NCBI GenBank assembly: GCA_016792805.1
Contig: JAEUHX010000058.1
Span: 1-64,000, forward strand
DNA: 64,000 bases
DNA from: Planctomycetota bacterium
GTDB taxonomy: Bacteria > Planctomycetota > UBA1135 > JACQFD01
Reading direction: 5' to 3'
The notes under the pieces were generated by a model. That model did not search any database, was not told where the DNA came from, and saw only the letters and a program-made list of their open reading frames with translations. The position numbers and the translations under genes are program-made. Below, in pieces: positions 18,317 to 28,126 of the stretch. Position 1 is the stretch's first letter. Each line of letters opens with the position of its first letter.

Positions 18317-19546
18317 CTACTCCGCCATCCGCCAACGAGACTCAACTCGTGTGCCGTCGTCGCTGACCTCCATCAGGACGAGCTCAATCTCGCGAGTGCT
18401 CCACGCGTCGATGCGCAGATATCCGCTGCGCGGCGACGCCGCGACCGTGAGGGGCCCCGCCTCGACGTGCGGCGCGCGAGTCCGAAAATAACCGGCACCG
18501 CTCACCAGGAGCCAGGGAAGCCCGTCCTTTCGCAGTATCTGTAACGCGTGCTCGTGGCCGCACGCGTAGGCAAGCGGACGCGAGAGCTTCAGAGCCTGTT
18601 CGAGCGAAGCCCGGAAGCGGCGGCCCGGCTGGCTAAATTGATCATCCTGGAGCGGCATGACGCCGCTTCCGCGAATCAGCACATAGAGGCTTCCAAGGAT
18701 CGGCAAGGGCAGATAGTCCCCTTCGTCGAAGCCATTTCCGAGAAAGAATAAATGATCCTTCCAGGAGAACTGAGCTCCGTGGTTGCCGTAGCTCTCGAGA
18801 GTGTGATGTCCTGCAACAATCACAAGCGGATGCTCGGGCCGCTCCCGTGCTCGATCGACCGCGACTTTGAGCTCTTGGCCGATGCGCTCGGAAACGGCGG
18901 CTACAGCGCTCTCCGATCCCGAATCGCTCCATCGAGCTTTTGTAAGTTCTCGGATCCAAAGTGTCGTGTCGACGGGGACCACGGCGAGCGGGCCGCAGTA
19001 CCTCGGCTCTCCGACGACGCGCGTTGGGGCCATGGCTCCCGGCGCGATCGCCGGCTCGAATTGTGCTTTCACATTTCGAGCTCGCGCCAGCTCCTCGACG
19101 AGCCGCGCCTCCTCACCGGGGCCTTTTGTGCCGTCGTCAGCGACACCGCGCCAATCGTGATTCCCAGAGATAAAGAGCGCGCTCGCCGAGGGGAAACCCT
19201 CGAGGATGCGAATCTGCTCCTCGAGCCGGCGGCGCGCCTCGGAGTAGTCGGGATGCCCTCTCCAAGGAACTCCGTTGGGATACACATTATCGCCGAGGAA
19301 TACCACAAGTCGCGGACGCGCTTGCGTATGGGCACGGCCGAGATCGGCGCGCAATGCGGCGAATACGGGGTCGAGGCGGTCCGCCGCGGGTTCGCCCGCG
19401 TCACCCATCAAAATCACAGAATGCGGCGCGCCACCCTCGTGCTGAGGCGCCGTCTCAAGCGCGCCGTCGCGAACGTAACGCTCCGAAAGGGCGCATCCGG
19501 AGGAACAAAGGAGCAGGATCGCTGCGAGTGCGATGCGGCCCCTCAT
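18317..19546 (-). CDS. Lipoprotein metallophosphoesterase
   Basis: The 409-aa protein starts with a lipoprotein signal (MRGRIALAAILLLCSSGC, lipobox ending in Cys18). Calcineurin-like phosphoesterase motifs are present: ILMGDAGE, VFLGDNVYPNG, ISGNHDW, VAGHHTLES and ACGHEHALQ. It should be a membrane-anchored phosphatase on the periplasmic or outer-membrane face; the substrate is unknown. The ATG is preceded by AAGGAGGG and overlaps the stop of the Cdd1-like gene (ATGA), so translation is likely coupled. Confidence 0.9.
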   Translation of the reverse strand: MRGRIALAAILLLCSSGCALSERYVRDGALETAPQHEGGAPHSVILMGDAGEPAADRLDPVFAALRADLGRAHTQARPRLVVFLGDNVYPNGVPWRGHPDYSEARRRLEEQIRILEGFPSASALFISGNHDWRGVADDGTKGPGEEARLVEELARARNVKAQFEPAIAPGAMAPTRVVGEPRYCGPLAVVPVDTTLWIRELTKARWSDSGSESAVAAVSERIGQELKVAVDRARERPEHPLVIVAGHHTLESYGNHGAQFSWKDHLFFLGNGFDEGDYLPLPILGSLYVLIRGSGVMPLQDDQFSQPGRRFRASLEQALKLSRPLAYACGHEHALQILRKDGLPWLLVSGAGYFRTRAPHVEAGPLTVAASPRSGYLRIDAWSTREIELVLMEVSDDGTRVESRWRMAE

Positions 19547-19818
19547 CGCGAGCCCTCCTTTCGCCGACGGCTCCACCACCACCAATCCTTCTGCGCCGCA
19601 GGAAGATGCGGGTTCCGCGCCTGCGCAACCGCGCAATGAAATACATCGAGAACGCAGGGATCTTGACGGAGTTTTGTGAGCTCACAAAGACGATCGTACA
19701 GATCCTGCGGGTCACATTTCGCGAGCTCCTCGAGGGAGCCGACGCCGAGGACGCGGAAGTCCTGGAGCGTGGCGCGCCCCACGGAGCGGAGCGAAGCGAG
19801 CGAGCGGGCGGCGGGCAT
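19543..19818 (-). CDS. Small HhH protein, Cdd1 (pathogenicity locus) family
   Basis: The 91-aa protein has a helix-hairpin-helix motif (SVGRATLQDFRVLGVGSLEE) followed by DPQDLYDRLCELT, QDPCVLDVF and the tryptophan-rich tail KDWWWWS, characteristic of the Cdd1 family. Members are proposed DNA-binding proteins of unknown role. It shares an ATGA overlap with the downstream lipoprotein phosphoesterase, an odd pairing between a putative DNA-binding protein and an exported enzyme. Confidence 0.85.
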   Translation of the reverse strand: MPAARSLASLRSVGRATLQDFRVLGVGSLEELAKCDPQDLYDRLCELTKLRQDPCVLDVFHCAVAQARNPHLPAAQKDWWWWSRRRKEGSR

Positions 19819-19966
19819 GGCACGAGGCTAGTCGAGACGCCTCCCCTTGCGTACCGGGAAGATGCGTGGAGGACTTTGCAAAGTCATCCGTGGACGCGCC
19901 CCGATCCTGCGCGTGCCGACCGCGGCCGGGGCAGGCCGCTGGAGGTCCGCCCCGTCCTTGGCAAGC

Positions 19967-22900
19967 TCACTGGAAGATCAGCTTCATCCCGCGCGACGTG
20001 CTGAGACCGTACGGCGGGAGCGAGCAGGCGCCGCCCCAAGCGTAAATGGCCTGCAGGTAATAAGTGAGACCGGTCAGCACCGGCGTGGTCGGAATCGGCG
20101 ATTGCACCGAGGCGAAGCCCTGCGCATCCGTTGGAAAATCGATTCCATAGAGTTCCGTCGAGTGCGCGAGGTTGACGTAGAGCGGAATCCCGATGAAGAA
20201 CACATCGGTGCCGGCAACATCCTGTGCATTCCCGCCGAGAATCAGCCCCAGCGAGTTCGCCGGCGCATTGTTGCCGCGGAAGGCAAAATTGAAGTAGCCA
20301 TTCTTCGGCACCATATTGGTAGTAATCGCCGTGGGACCGTTGCAGCCCGCGAGCCCCGCGCCGTAGTGAGTGATCCCCTTGGGGCGCATGGAGATGACTT
20401 CGACGAGGCCCGTGTTCGAGCCCGCCATGTCATCGAAGGGTGCTCCGATCGCGATGTCGGGAATCTGGTCACCTGTAATATCCTCGAGGCCGGCGATCGC
20501 GTAGCCGTATCGATCGCCGTTGCTCGAGCCGGTGAGCTCATTCAGCCAGATCCCGAGCTTGCCCGAGCGGATCTGCACAAATCCAGGCGCGGTTGAGCTG
20601 AAGAGGTTGCCGGGAGCGGCGGTAATAGCGACATCGGTTCGCCCGTCGAAATCGATGTCGCCGATCCCCGCCACCTGGCGTCCCATGTGGTCGTTCGGCC
20701 CGGCGAACCAGCTGTAAAGAGTAGCGCCGCTGTTGGAGAAGACGCGCACGAGCCCCGAATCTGTGATCGAGCCGAAGTTGGCGTTCGGCGCGCCGGCTGC
20801 CCAGTCGGGAGCCGAATCCGCATCGATGTAGAGTCCCCCCGTCACACAGAATCCGAAGTTGTCTCCCGCGGCGTCGCCCTCCTTCGACTGAAGAACTGCT
20901 CCGAGATTACTGTAAACCCGCGCACGCCCGCAGTTCGAGCCTGCCGCGCCATCGAAGTAGGGAGCGCCCACGATGAAGTCGTTCCGGCCGTCACCGTTTG
21001 CGTCGCCTCCCAGCCCGGCGACTGAATACCCGAGCTGGTCGCCGTTGCTGCCCGCAACCGTCAACAGCGCCGCTCCGGTATCCGCTCGGCGAAGGGAGAA
21101 GTATCCGGAGTTCACATTCGGGAAGAAGTCATAATTGGGAGCTCCGACGAGGATATCAACGTTTCCGTCGCCGTTCGCGTCGCCGACGCCTGCAATCGAG
21201 AATCCGAAGGCGTCTCCGTTGGTCGATCCCGTGAGCGTCGAGATCACCGATCCGTTGGAGCCCGAGTAGATCGTCACGGCTCCGGGCACCGCGGGGCTCG
21301 CGCTGGTGTGGGGCGCGCCCGCCGCGTAGTCGTCGGTTCCATCATTGTTGACATCCCCGAGGCTGGCCACGGAGAAGCCATGCTGGGCTTCGTCGACGTT
21401 GAAATAGTGCGTGCGTAGCCGCGTGTGGGGCCCGGCGCTCGTCCAGACTTCGAGCCGTCCCGAGTTCGAGTAGTCCGTCAGGAATGGCATCACATTCTCG
21501 CGGTCTCCCTCCGGCACCCCGATGAGCACGTCTCGGCGGCCGTCGCCGTCCAGATCGCCGACGCTTGCGACGGCCGTTCCGTAGCGATCTCCGTCAAGTT
21601 CACCGCTCACAGTCAAAAATACGGTCGGAGTGAGGATCCCCTGCAGATAGGCGCGCCCCGCATCGAGGCCCGGAAGGGCGAAGCCGGGGTAGCCAATGAT
21701 CGCATCGTTGCGCCCGTCGAGGTTCTTGTCTCCGGAGTTCGGTGAGGTGTTGAGCGCCGTTCCAAGGCGAGCCCCTTCCGCGAGTTGATAACTAATCCCA
21801 ATAGTTGCTCCCGAAGATGCGTCCAAGAAGATGACTTCACCGGCATCAACGAGAGTCGGGCCCGTGGTCGGGATATCAAAATCGGGGGCACCGGCTGCAA
21901 TACAGTAGCTTCCCGAAACTCCCACATATCCCACATATCCGAGCGCCATTCCGTAGTGCATCCCAGCCTGGTATCCGATGTCCACTTTGTCGGCAACGGA
22001 GTTGGAGCCGCTCACCCGATAGACGCGACCTTCGTCGCCGCCCGAGCCCGTCACGGCATCGGCGTAGGGAGCACCCACCCAGAAGTCGGGCGTGTCATCG
22101 CCTGTAACATCGAGCGTCGCCGTGATGGAGTAGCCAAGGCGATCGCCGGCCGATCCCGCGGTGCTTCCGATTTGCCCAAATCCGGCACCGAGACCGCTCG
22201 ACGCGAAAATTCGGACGCGGCCCGAGCTTGTATTGCTGCCATTGTCGTAGTCCGGTGAACCAACGCCGACGCGCATCCGAGCGACGGGCACGGGCACGCC
22301 CGGCGCGTAGTCGACCGCGGCGGCCACGGCGAATCCAAAATGCTCATTGGCCTGGGTTCCATCGAAGCTGCTGAGAACAGACGCGCCGGTGGTAACGTTA
22401 TTGTAAATGTATACGGATCCAGAATCGGTGAGAGATGCGGCGTTCCGGTACGGCGCCCCGACTACGAGATAGACTTCGGAGAGGAAGACGGCGGCAAACT
22501 CGGTGAGGGAGCTCAGGGACCAACCGAAGCGATCGCCGGCGGCCGAGCCGTTGAGGGTATCGACGACCGCTCCGGTCAGCCCGTTATAAGTAATGACCCT
22601 GCCCGATTCGTTGCCATTCGCATCCGCAAAGGGGGCGCCGATCGCGTACATCGTGACGCTCTGAAATGAGGTCACCGAGTAGCCAAATCGCTCCCCCGGC
22701 TGGGACCCGAGGTGCGTCCGAATCAGCGCCCCGTTCGCGCCGCTGTACACGAAGGCGGCGCCGGCGTTGGGCGCCACCGTGTCGTCATCGGGGGCTCCGA
22801 CGAGAAAATCGTCGACGCCGTCGCCATTCAGATCCGCGACCCAGCAGACAGCCGCGCCGAATCGGCCCCCCTTCTGAAGCCCGACCTCCTGCCAGAGCGT

Positions 22901-22978
22901 CGACTGGGCGGAAGCCGCGCCGGTCAGGGCGGAAAGGGAGACGAGCCAAGGAGCCAGGAGACGTGGGTGGAGCAACAT
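19967..22978 (-). CDS. Large secreted FG-GAP repeat protein with shared C-terminal domain
   Basis: The 1003-aa protein has a Sec signal peptide (cleavage near GAASAQ) and many FG-GAP/integrin-alpha-like repeats of the form DxNGDGxxDxxVGAP (for example [18 protein letters not shown]), each with a calcium-binding DxDxDG-type loop and RFGYSV-like segments; I count at least ten. They should form a beta-propeller-like adhesin or scaffold outside the cell. The last ~130 residues (19970-20372) form a separate domain starting HYGAGLAGC that also ends two other proteins in this window. Translation starts at the ATG at 22978. Confidence 0.88.
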   Translation of the reverse strand: MLLHPRLLAPWLVSLSALTGAASAQSTLWQEVGLQKGGRFGAAVCWVADLNGDGVDDFLVGAPDDDTVAPNAGAAFVYSGANGALIRTHLGSQPGERFGYSVTSFQSVTMYAIGAPFADANGNESGRVITYNGLTGAVVDTLNGSAAGDRFGWSLSSLTEFAAVFLSEVYLVVGAPYRNAASLTDSGSVYIYNNVTTGASVLSSFDGTQANEHFGFAVAAAVDYAPGVPVPVARMRVGVGSPDYDNGSNTSSGRVRIFASSGLGAGFGQIGSTAGSAGDRLGYSITATLDVTGDDTPDFWVGAPYADAVTGSGGDEGRVYRVSGSNSVADKVDIGYQAGMHYGMALGYVGYVGVSGSYCIAAGAPDFDIPTTGPTLVDAGEVIFLDASSGATIGISYQLAEGARLGTALNTSPNSGDKNLDGRNDAIIGYPGFALPGLDAGRAYLQGILTPTVFLTVSGELDGDRYGTAVASVGDLDGDGRRDVLIGVPEGDRENVMPFLTDYSNSGRLEVWTSAGPHTRLRTHYFNVDEAQHGFSVASLGDVNNDGTDDYAAGAPHTSASPAVPGAVTIYSGSNGSVISTLTGSTNGDAFGFSIAGVGDANGDGNVDILVGAPNYDFFPNVNSGYFSLRRADTGAALLTVAGSNGDQLGYSVAGLGGDANGDGRNDFIVGAPYFDGAAGSNCGRARVYSNLGAVLQSKEGDAAGDNFGFCVTGGLYIDADSAPDWAAGAPNANFGSITDSGLVRVFSNSGATLYSWFAGPNDHMGRQVAGIGDIDFDGRTDVAITAAPGNLFSSTAPGFVQIRSGKLGIWLNELTGSSNGDRYGYAIAGLEDITGDQIPDIAIGAPFDDMAGSNTGLVEVISMRPKGITHYGAGLAGCNGPTAITTNMVPKNGYFNFAFRGNNAPANSLGLILGGNAQDVAGTDVFFIGIPLYVNLAHSTELYGIDFPTDAQGFASVQSPIPTTPVLTGLTYYLQAIYAWGGACSLPPYGLSTSRGMKLIFQ

Positions 22979-23324
22979 GGGGTACCGCCGGGGTTCGACT
23001 GCTCGATCCGGTCCCCACGTCCGCCGTTGCAGGTCCGGGTCAGGGAGTTCCGGCGAGGACGGGGCGACGCAGCGACGGGCGACGAAGCCCGCGCACAGCT
23101 CGGATGACTCCTGGAACGTCCGCCGAAGCGGCCTCCGCTCGTGTGGCCTGCCTCCGCCGCCGCAAGCCCCTTGTTTGCGGCAATCTCCCAGCGGGAAATC
23201 GCCTCGCTTGTCGCATTCGCGCGGGCGGCTCTATCCTCCATGCCTCCTTTCACCCCCCCAAGGACGGGCGAAGCAGGCCTCCGAGCCCACGCCCGACCTT
23301 CGACCTTTTCGAGGTTTTCTCCGC
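22979..23324. other. Intergenic region between divergent FG-GAP and PEPCK genes
   Basis: This 346-bp gap separates divergent genes and should hold both promoters, though I see no strong -35/-10 pair. It contains one copy of a dispersed GC-rich repeat (23081-23121). Open frames across it are not supported by family signatures. Confidence 0.5.
23081..23121 (+). repeat. Dispersed intergenic repeat, copy A
   Basis: About 41 bp, core GCCCGCGCACAGCTCGGATG, then CTCCTGGAACGTCC. It resembles copies at 25268-25309 (inverted) and 27843-27884. All three lie outside genes. Confidence 0.55.
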
Positions 23325-25094
23325 GTGCATCGAGCTCTCGAAGCCTGGGTTCACGAGATCGCCGCCCACACCAAGCCGGACCGCGTTGTCTGGTGCGACG
23401 GGTCCGACGCCGAAAATGAGCGCCTCATTGGCGAGATGCTCAAGGACGGGACGCTCCAGCGCCTGAATGCCGAGAAGTTCCCGAACAGCTATTACCACCG
23501 AAGCCACGCATCGGACGTTGCGCGCACGGAGCACCTCACCTTCATCTGCACAGAAAAGAAGGACGACGCGGGCCCGACTAACAATTGGATGTCCCCCGCC
23601 GACGCGTCCGCGCGCGTGTGGCCGCTTTTCGCCGGCGCCATGAAGGGGCGCACGATGTATGTCGTGCCATATTTGATGGGACCGGCGTCCTCGCCGTTCG
23701 CGAAGGTCGGCGTCGAGATCACGGATAGCGCTTATGTGGTGATTTCCATGCGCATCATGACGCGCATGGGCGCTGTGGCCCTCAATCACCTCGGGGAGAA
23801 TGGCGAGTTCGTGAAGGGGCTCCACTCCCTCGGCGACCTCAATCCCGACCGCCGTTTTATTTGCCATTTCCCGGAGCGCAACGAGATCTGGTCGGTCGGC
23901 TCGGGCTACGGCGGCAACGCGTTGCTCGGCAAGAAGTGCTTCGCGCTTCGCATCGCGGGCGCCCAAGCCCGGCGAGAGGGCTGGCTCGCGGAGCACATGC
24001 TCATTCTCGGGCTCGAGGATCCGGCGGGCGAGACCACTTATGTGGCGGCCGCGTTCCCGAGCGCCTGCGGCAAGACCAATCTTGCGATGCTCGTGCCGCC
24101 GGCGTCGTTCTGGGGATACAAGATTTGGACGGTGGGAGACGACATCGCCTGGCTTCGCTTCGGCCCCGATGGGCGCCTCTGGGCGATCAATCCCGAGGCG
24201 GGCTTCTTCGGCGTCGCGCCGGGCACGGGCCCCAAGACCAATCCCAACGCCATGGAGACGATTCGAAAGAACTCCATCTTCACGAATACGGCGTTGACCA
24301 AGGATATGTGCCCTTGGTGGGAAGGGATGGAGAGCGGGACGCCCGAAGGGCTGACCGACTGGCGCGGGAACCCTTACACACCGGGGTCGGCTGACAAGGC
24401 GGCGCATCCGAATTCACGGTTCACGGCGCCGGCGAGCCAATGCCCTTCCATCTCGCCCAAGTTTGAGGATCCCCAGGGCGTTCCGATTAGTGCATTCATC
24501 TTCGGCGCGCGGCGCGGCAGCCTCGTTCCTCTGGTGTATGAGGCGTTCGACTGGAACCACGGCGTTTATGTGGGTTCTTCGGTCGCTTCGGAAACCACCG
24601 CTGCCGCCACCGGGGCCGTCGGCGTGCTACGCCGCGATCCGTTCGCGATGCTCCCGTTCTGTGGTTACAATATGGGAGATTACTTCGGCCACTGGATGAA
24701 CATTGGCGCCCCGGGAAATGTGCCCGGCACCAGCACGCCCAAGCGCCTGCCGAAGATCTTCCATGTGAACTGGTTCCGCCAGAGCGCCGAGGGCAAGTTC
24801 CTCTGGCCCGGCTTTGGCGAAAACCTGCGCGTCCTGAACTGGATTCTCTCGCGGTGCCGCGGAAAGGGCGAAGCGGTCGAAACGCCGATCGGCTATGTGC
24901 CCGGCCCCGGCGGCATCGACACGACGGGTCTTTCGATAGCGCCCGGCGCGATGGAGGAACTATTGCGAGTGGACGCGAAGGGCTTCGCGGCCGAATGGCC
25001 GCAGCTGAACGAGTTTTACGCGAAGTTCGGCGATCGGCTTCCGGCGGAGATCCGCCGCCAGCACGAAGCGCAGCGCAAACGTCTCGGAGCATAG
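23325..25094 (+). CDS. pckG: Phosphoenolpyruvate carboxykinase, GTP type
   Basis: The 589-aa enzyme converts oxaloacetate + GTP to PEP + CO2 + GDP, linking the TCA cycle with gluconeogenesis. It has the GTP-PEPCK signature: [15 protein letters not shown] (PEPCK-specific), the P-loop FPSACGKTN, the kinase-2 motif [22 protein letters not shown], and the C-terminal [16 protein letters not shown]. The frame is open upstream to 22977, but the family start is near residue 1 of [10 protein letters not shown] take the GTG at 23325, with GAGG 10 nt upstream. The length fits the family. Confidence 0.95.
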   Translation: MHRALEAWVHEIAAHTKPDRVVWCDGSDAENERLIGEMLKDGTLQRLNAEKFPNSYYHRSHASDVARTEHLTFICTEKKDDAGPTNNWMSPADASARVWPLFAGAMKGRTMYVVPYLMGPASSPFAKVGVEITDSAYVVISMRIMTRMGAVALNHLGENGEFVKGLHSLGDLNPDRRFICHFPERNEIWSVGSGYGGNALLGKKCFALRIAGAQARREGWLAEHMLILGLEDPAGETTYVAAAFPSACGKTNLAMLVPPASFWGYKIWTVGDDIAWLRFGPDGRLWAINPEAGFFGVAPGTGPKTNPNAMETIRKNSIFTNTALTKDMCPWWEGMESGTPEGLTDWRGNPYTPGSADKAAHPNSRFTAPASQCPSISPKFEDPQGVPISAFIFGARRGSLVPLVYEAFDWNHGVYVGSSVASETTAAATGAVGVLRRDPFAMLPFCGYNMGDYFGHWMNIGAPGNVPGTSTPKRLPKIFHVNWFRQSAEGKFLWPGFGENLRVLNWILSRCRGKGEAVETPIGYVPGPGGIDTTGLSIAPGAMEELLRVDAKGFAAEWPQLNEFYAKFGDRLPAEIRRQHEAQRKRLGA

Positions 25095-25267
25095 CTGCCT
25101 CGGGGATTTGCGCTTCCGGAGATCTCGCCGAGTTCAGCATTTGTTGAACCGCGAGACCGGCGGATCGTTGAGAAGCTCAATCCGGCGCTTCTCGTAGTTT
25201 TTGTTGCGATGTCAGCGCCAAGCCGCGACCGACGGAACGCTTTGTTGTGCCCGCGGCGACGCCGAGG

Positions 25268-25309
25268 ACGTTTCAAAATTCATCCGAGCTGCGCGCGGGC
25301 CTCGTCGCG
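25268..25309 (-). repeat. Dispersed intergenic repeat, copy B
   Basis: Read on the minus strand it gives GAGGCCCGCGCGCAGCTCGG, then ATGAATTTTGAAACGT, the same core as copies A and C. It lies in the 220-bp gap between the convergent PEPCK gene and an exported protein gene. Confidence 0.55.
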
Positions 25310-25314
25310 GGGAG

Positions 25315-26427
25315 CTAGAGCTTCTCTGCCAGCGGGAACCCAACCTCGCCCAGCTTGCGCTTCACTGCCTCGGCGAGCCGCGATCGAAGCGAGGTGCGCA
25401 TCTCGCGCTGCTGGGCGAGCAGCGCCTGCGCCGTCAGCCCCTGCGTCGCCATACCCGCCACCAATGCTTTTTGTGTCACTTCCACGGGGGCGTAGCCTCC
25501 CGACCAGAGCGGCTGCGGCAACGGCGGCGCCGTCGATCGCACCGCGGTCACGAGATGATCGAAGCTCTGTCCGCTCAAAGCGAGCATCAGTGAAACATGG
25601 TCGCGCAAGGACTGGAGCCCCGCCGGTGCCTCCTCATACCGCTGCAGATTCTTGGGGAGCCTCACATCCGGAGGCAAAACCACAGAAAGCGCGATGGCCT
25701 CGCGCATTCCTCGGTACTGACGATAAGTAAGAAAAGCCTGATGGAGGTCGTCGTGGAGCTGGTTCAAGCTCTTCGCGCCCGCCTTCGGATCGAGCTTCTT
25801 TACAATTTTTTCAGAGAACTCCCCCAGCATGGCATCAAAGAAGAACACGCCCTGCTTCGTCCCCGCGGTGCGATCGAGCGCGCGGTAGAACGACTCCTCC
25901 CCGTTTCGCCACGATTCCAAGAACATCGCAAAGGGCTGGGCGCTCTCATCGTTGTCCATCTCCCGCATCAGCTCGGCCAACGCGTAGTCCAAATCGTTGA
26001 GATGCCCGTCGAGCAGGCTCAACAGCTGCTTGGACGGGGTCTGCTTTTGCACTGAGGCGCCTGCCGGCTCGAGCTTGCGCAGAATCGCGGCCCCATAGAC
26101 GTATTCGATGCGCAACGGGAACGGCAGCTCGGCGCGGAGCGGGAACGAGCCGTCGGGCGAGACTTTCTGCGTTTCCTGGAATCCTCTGCGTGCAAGGGGC
26201 GCCGACTTCGCGCGCTCCGCAAACGCCCGCAGCGATTGGAGATAGGGATCTCCCATCTCGAGGGCGACTCCATCGAGCGTCGCGAGCACCTGCTTTTGTT
26301 GGGTCGGCGGCTTCCCCTCAAACCAATGGACTAGCTCGGCGCGCGGATCGCGCCCCTTGGGCTTGGAATCGTCGGCGGTGACGGGGAGGCCAAGCGCCCA
26401 CAACGCGGCCAGTGCGGTCAGTCCCAT
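25315..26427 (-). CDS. Exported protein of unknown function
   Basis: The 370-aa product has a signal peptide (MGLTALAALWALGLPVTADD; cleavage near TAD) and an otherwise helical, charged body without transmembrane segments. I recognise no domain. The start at 26427 is chosen because it opens the signal peptide; an in-frame codon at 26448 adds seven residues. It is divergent from the CHAD gene with about 90 bp between. Confidence 0.7.
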   Translation of the reverse strand: MGLTALAALWALGLPVTADDSKPKGRDPRAELVHWFEGKPPTQQKQVLATLDGVALEMGDPYLQSLRAFAERAKSAPLARRGFQETQKVSPDGSFPLRAELPFPLRIEYVYGAAILRKLEPAGASVQKQTPSKQLLSLLDGHLNDLDYALAELMREMDNDESAQPFAMFLESWRNGEESFYRALDRTAGTKQGVFFFDAMLGEFSEKIVKKLDPKAGAKSLNQLHDDLHQAFLTYRQYRGMREAIALSVVLPPDVRLPKNLQRYEEAPAGLQSLRDHVSLMLALSGQSFDHLVTAVRSTAPPLPQPLWSGGYAPVEVTQKALVAGMATQGLTAQALLAQQREMRTSLRSRLAEAVKRKLGEVGFPLAEKL

Positions 26428-26519
26428 GGCGGATGCTTCCACGCGCACCGGGTGGGCCCGTTCGCCATGAAATCCGCCGAGCCCTTGCCAGACCCCGCGC
26501 GAGCCGGTACTCCGGCTCC

Positions 26520-27434
26520 ATGCCCGACGAGCCTTCCCGGCCCGGGAGCGCCGGCAGCGCGCCGAGGTGGACCCTGCAGCCGAGCCAGCCGCTCGCCGGC
26601 GAAGTCGTGCGCGTGCTGAAGGAGCAGCTGGCCTTCCTGGCGAGTTGGGCTTCCACCGATCGAGCCGACCTCGGGGAAGCGACCCACCGCGTACGCCAAA
26701 CGCTGAAGCGCGTCCGCGCCCTCGGCTGGCTCATTCGCGCCGAGGTCACCGCCGACGCGTTCGATTTGTGGAATCGGCGGCTGCGGGACGAGGGGCGACG
26801 GCTCGGCGCGGCGCGCGACGCCGATGTCGCGCTCGAGACCCTCGACCTGCTTTGCGGTGAGGAGCGACTGCGCGGTGGCGCCATCGACCGGCTGCGCGAT
26901 CGGCTCGTCGGTGCCTCGCGCGATGCTCGCCGCGAGATCGTCGAGTCGGGTGCGCTGCGACGGGCTTTGCGCTGCGCGCGGGAGATCGAGGCGCCGCTGG
27001 CCGACAGCGTGCCCGGACATGTCGGCGTCGAGGATCTCCGGAAAGGGGCCGCCCGCGCCTATCAGCGCGCGCGCCGCCAGCTTGCGCGCATCGAAGAGGC
27101 GCGCACCGACGAGCGGCTGCACGAGCTGCGCAAGCGCGCCAAAATTGTGCGTTCCCACGTGGAATTGTTAGCTCGCGCCGGCGCGTGGCGCCGTGCCGCG
27201 TTGAGCCGCCTCGAAGAGATCAATGATCTTCTCGGCGCCGATCACGACCGCGTGGTCCTCGCCGTGGCCATTCGCCGAGAGCTCGAAGGCGCGACGCAGC
27301 TCGACGGCGACCTCCTCGCGCTCCTCGGCGCGATCGATGTGCGTCGGCGCGCGCTGCAGTCCGAAGCGCTTCGCCACGCGCTCCACGCGTTCGACCACAA
27401 ATCGTCGGATTTCGCTGAGCAGCTCCTGGTCTAG
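26520..27434 (+). CDS. CHAD-domain protein
   Basis: The 304-aa protein has the CHAD pattern of conserved histidines and basic residues: ATHRVRQTLKRVRALGWL near residue 50, GAARDADVALETLD, RLHELRKRAKIVRSHVELL and LEEINDLLGADHD. CHAD domains bind inorganic polyphosphate and often accompany polyphosphate metabolism. No ppk, ppx or CYTH gene is adjacent. The ATG at 26520 removes an upstream low-complexity extension. Confidence 0.85.
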   Translation: MPDEPSRPGSAGSAPRWTLQPSQPLAGEVVRVLKEQLAFLASWASTDRADLGEATHRVRQTLKRVRALGWLIRAEVTADAFDLWNRRLRDEGRRLGAARDADVALETLDLLCGEERLRGGAIDRLRDRLVGASRDARREIVESGALRRALRCAREIEAPLADSVPGHVGVEDLRKGAARAYQRARRQLARIEEARTDERLHELRKRAKIVRSHVELLARAGAWRRAALSRLEEINDLLGADHDRVVLAVAIRRELEGATQLDGDLLALLGAIDVRRRALQSEALRHALHAFDHKSSDFAEQLLV

Positions 27435-27471
27435 CGTCCCGCGCGCGCCGAACAGTTCTGTAAGAGTGAGA

Positions 27472-27565
27472 TCGGCGTGTGCGCACGCGATTGCTTTTGC
27501 TGAAGTGGGGTCGGCGTGTGCGCATTCGATTGCTTTAGCTGAAGTGGGGTCGGCGCGCGCGCCGA
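27472..27565 (+). repeat. 39-bp tandem repeat, about 2.4 copies
   Basis: Units begin at 27472, 27511 and 27550 with TCGGCGTGTGCGCA or TCGGCGCGCGCG and include GATTGCTTT(T/A)GCTGAAGTGGGG. The element GAAGTGGNGTCGGCG reappears inverted in the 36-bp repeats at 27986-28093. No coding signal. Confidence 0.8.
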
Positions 27566-27732
27566 CCGGTCTCCGCGGGGCGCGCCCCGCGCGGTAACGA
27601 TTGGGTGCTTGGTCTTGCATCCGCGGCTGGGTTCCTCATCCGGCGGCGCAAGCGCCGCCGAATCGTCGCGGGCGATGCCCGCGCCCTACGTTCAAACTTA
27701 CACTTGCGCCTTCACACATGCGTGATGGCTTG

Positions 27733-27930
27733 GAATGGGGCGTGGGTCGGTCTTGGCGCGGCGAGTGCCGCAGATGCGAGGCCATGGCGCGCGCCGCAGG
27801 CGTAGCGAGAAGCTACGCCGAGGACGCGCAACGCCGCGCTGGGCGCCGAGGCCCGCGCGCAGCTCGGAGGAATCCTGGAATGGCCTCTTGGACTGTTCGC
27901 TGCCGCGCCAAGACTAACCACGCCCCATTC
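27733..27930. repeat. Long imperfect inverted repeat with internal hairpin and dispersed repeat
   Basis: The left arm 27733-27762 (GAATGGGGCGTGG, 4 nt, GTCTTGGCGCGGC) pairs with the right arm 27902-27930, differing only around the TTA/GTCG centre. The 139-bp interior holds GTAGC-GAGAA-GCTAC and copy C of the dispersed repeat (27843-27884). It resembles a miniature palindromic element; no target duplication or transposase is visible. Confidence 0.7.
27843..27884 (+). repeat. Dispersed intergenic repeat, copy C
   Basis: The core GAGGCCCGCGCGCAGCTCGG followed by AGGAATCCTGGAATGG matches copies A and B. It lies inside the inverted-repeat element at 27733-27930. Confidence 0.55.
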
Positions 27931-27985
27931 TTACCGAGTCATAAATCGACAGCCTCGCGCGCACGCGCGCGAGAGCCGGTCGGCG

Positions 27986-28093
27986 CACGCGCCGACACCA
28001 CTTCTCCGTTCAGGCAGCGAACACGCGCCGACACCACTTCTCCTTTCCAGCAGCGAACACGCGCCGACACCACTTCTCCTTCGACTTCCTTTC
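27986..28093 (+). repeat. 36-bp tandem repeat, three copies
   Basis: Units start at 27986, 28022 and 28058 with CACGCGCCGACACCACTTCT and differ at few positions. They are back to back with no spacers, so this is not a CRISPR array. The tract lies just past the 3' end of the symporter gene and may affect its transcript end. Confidence 0.85.
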
Positions 28094-28126
28094 CGTGCGC
28101 CAGCGCTCGGCGCGCAGGTCCTTGGA

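Noticed and set aside
27986..28093. Three 36-bp repeats as a second CRISPR array
   Set aside because: Units are directly adjacent with no spacers and there is no tag-like end.
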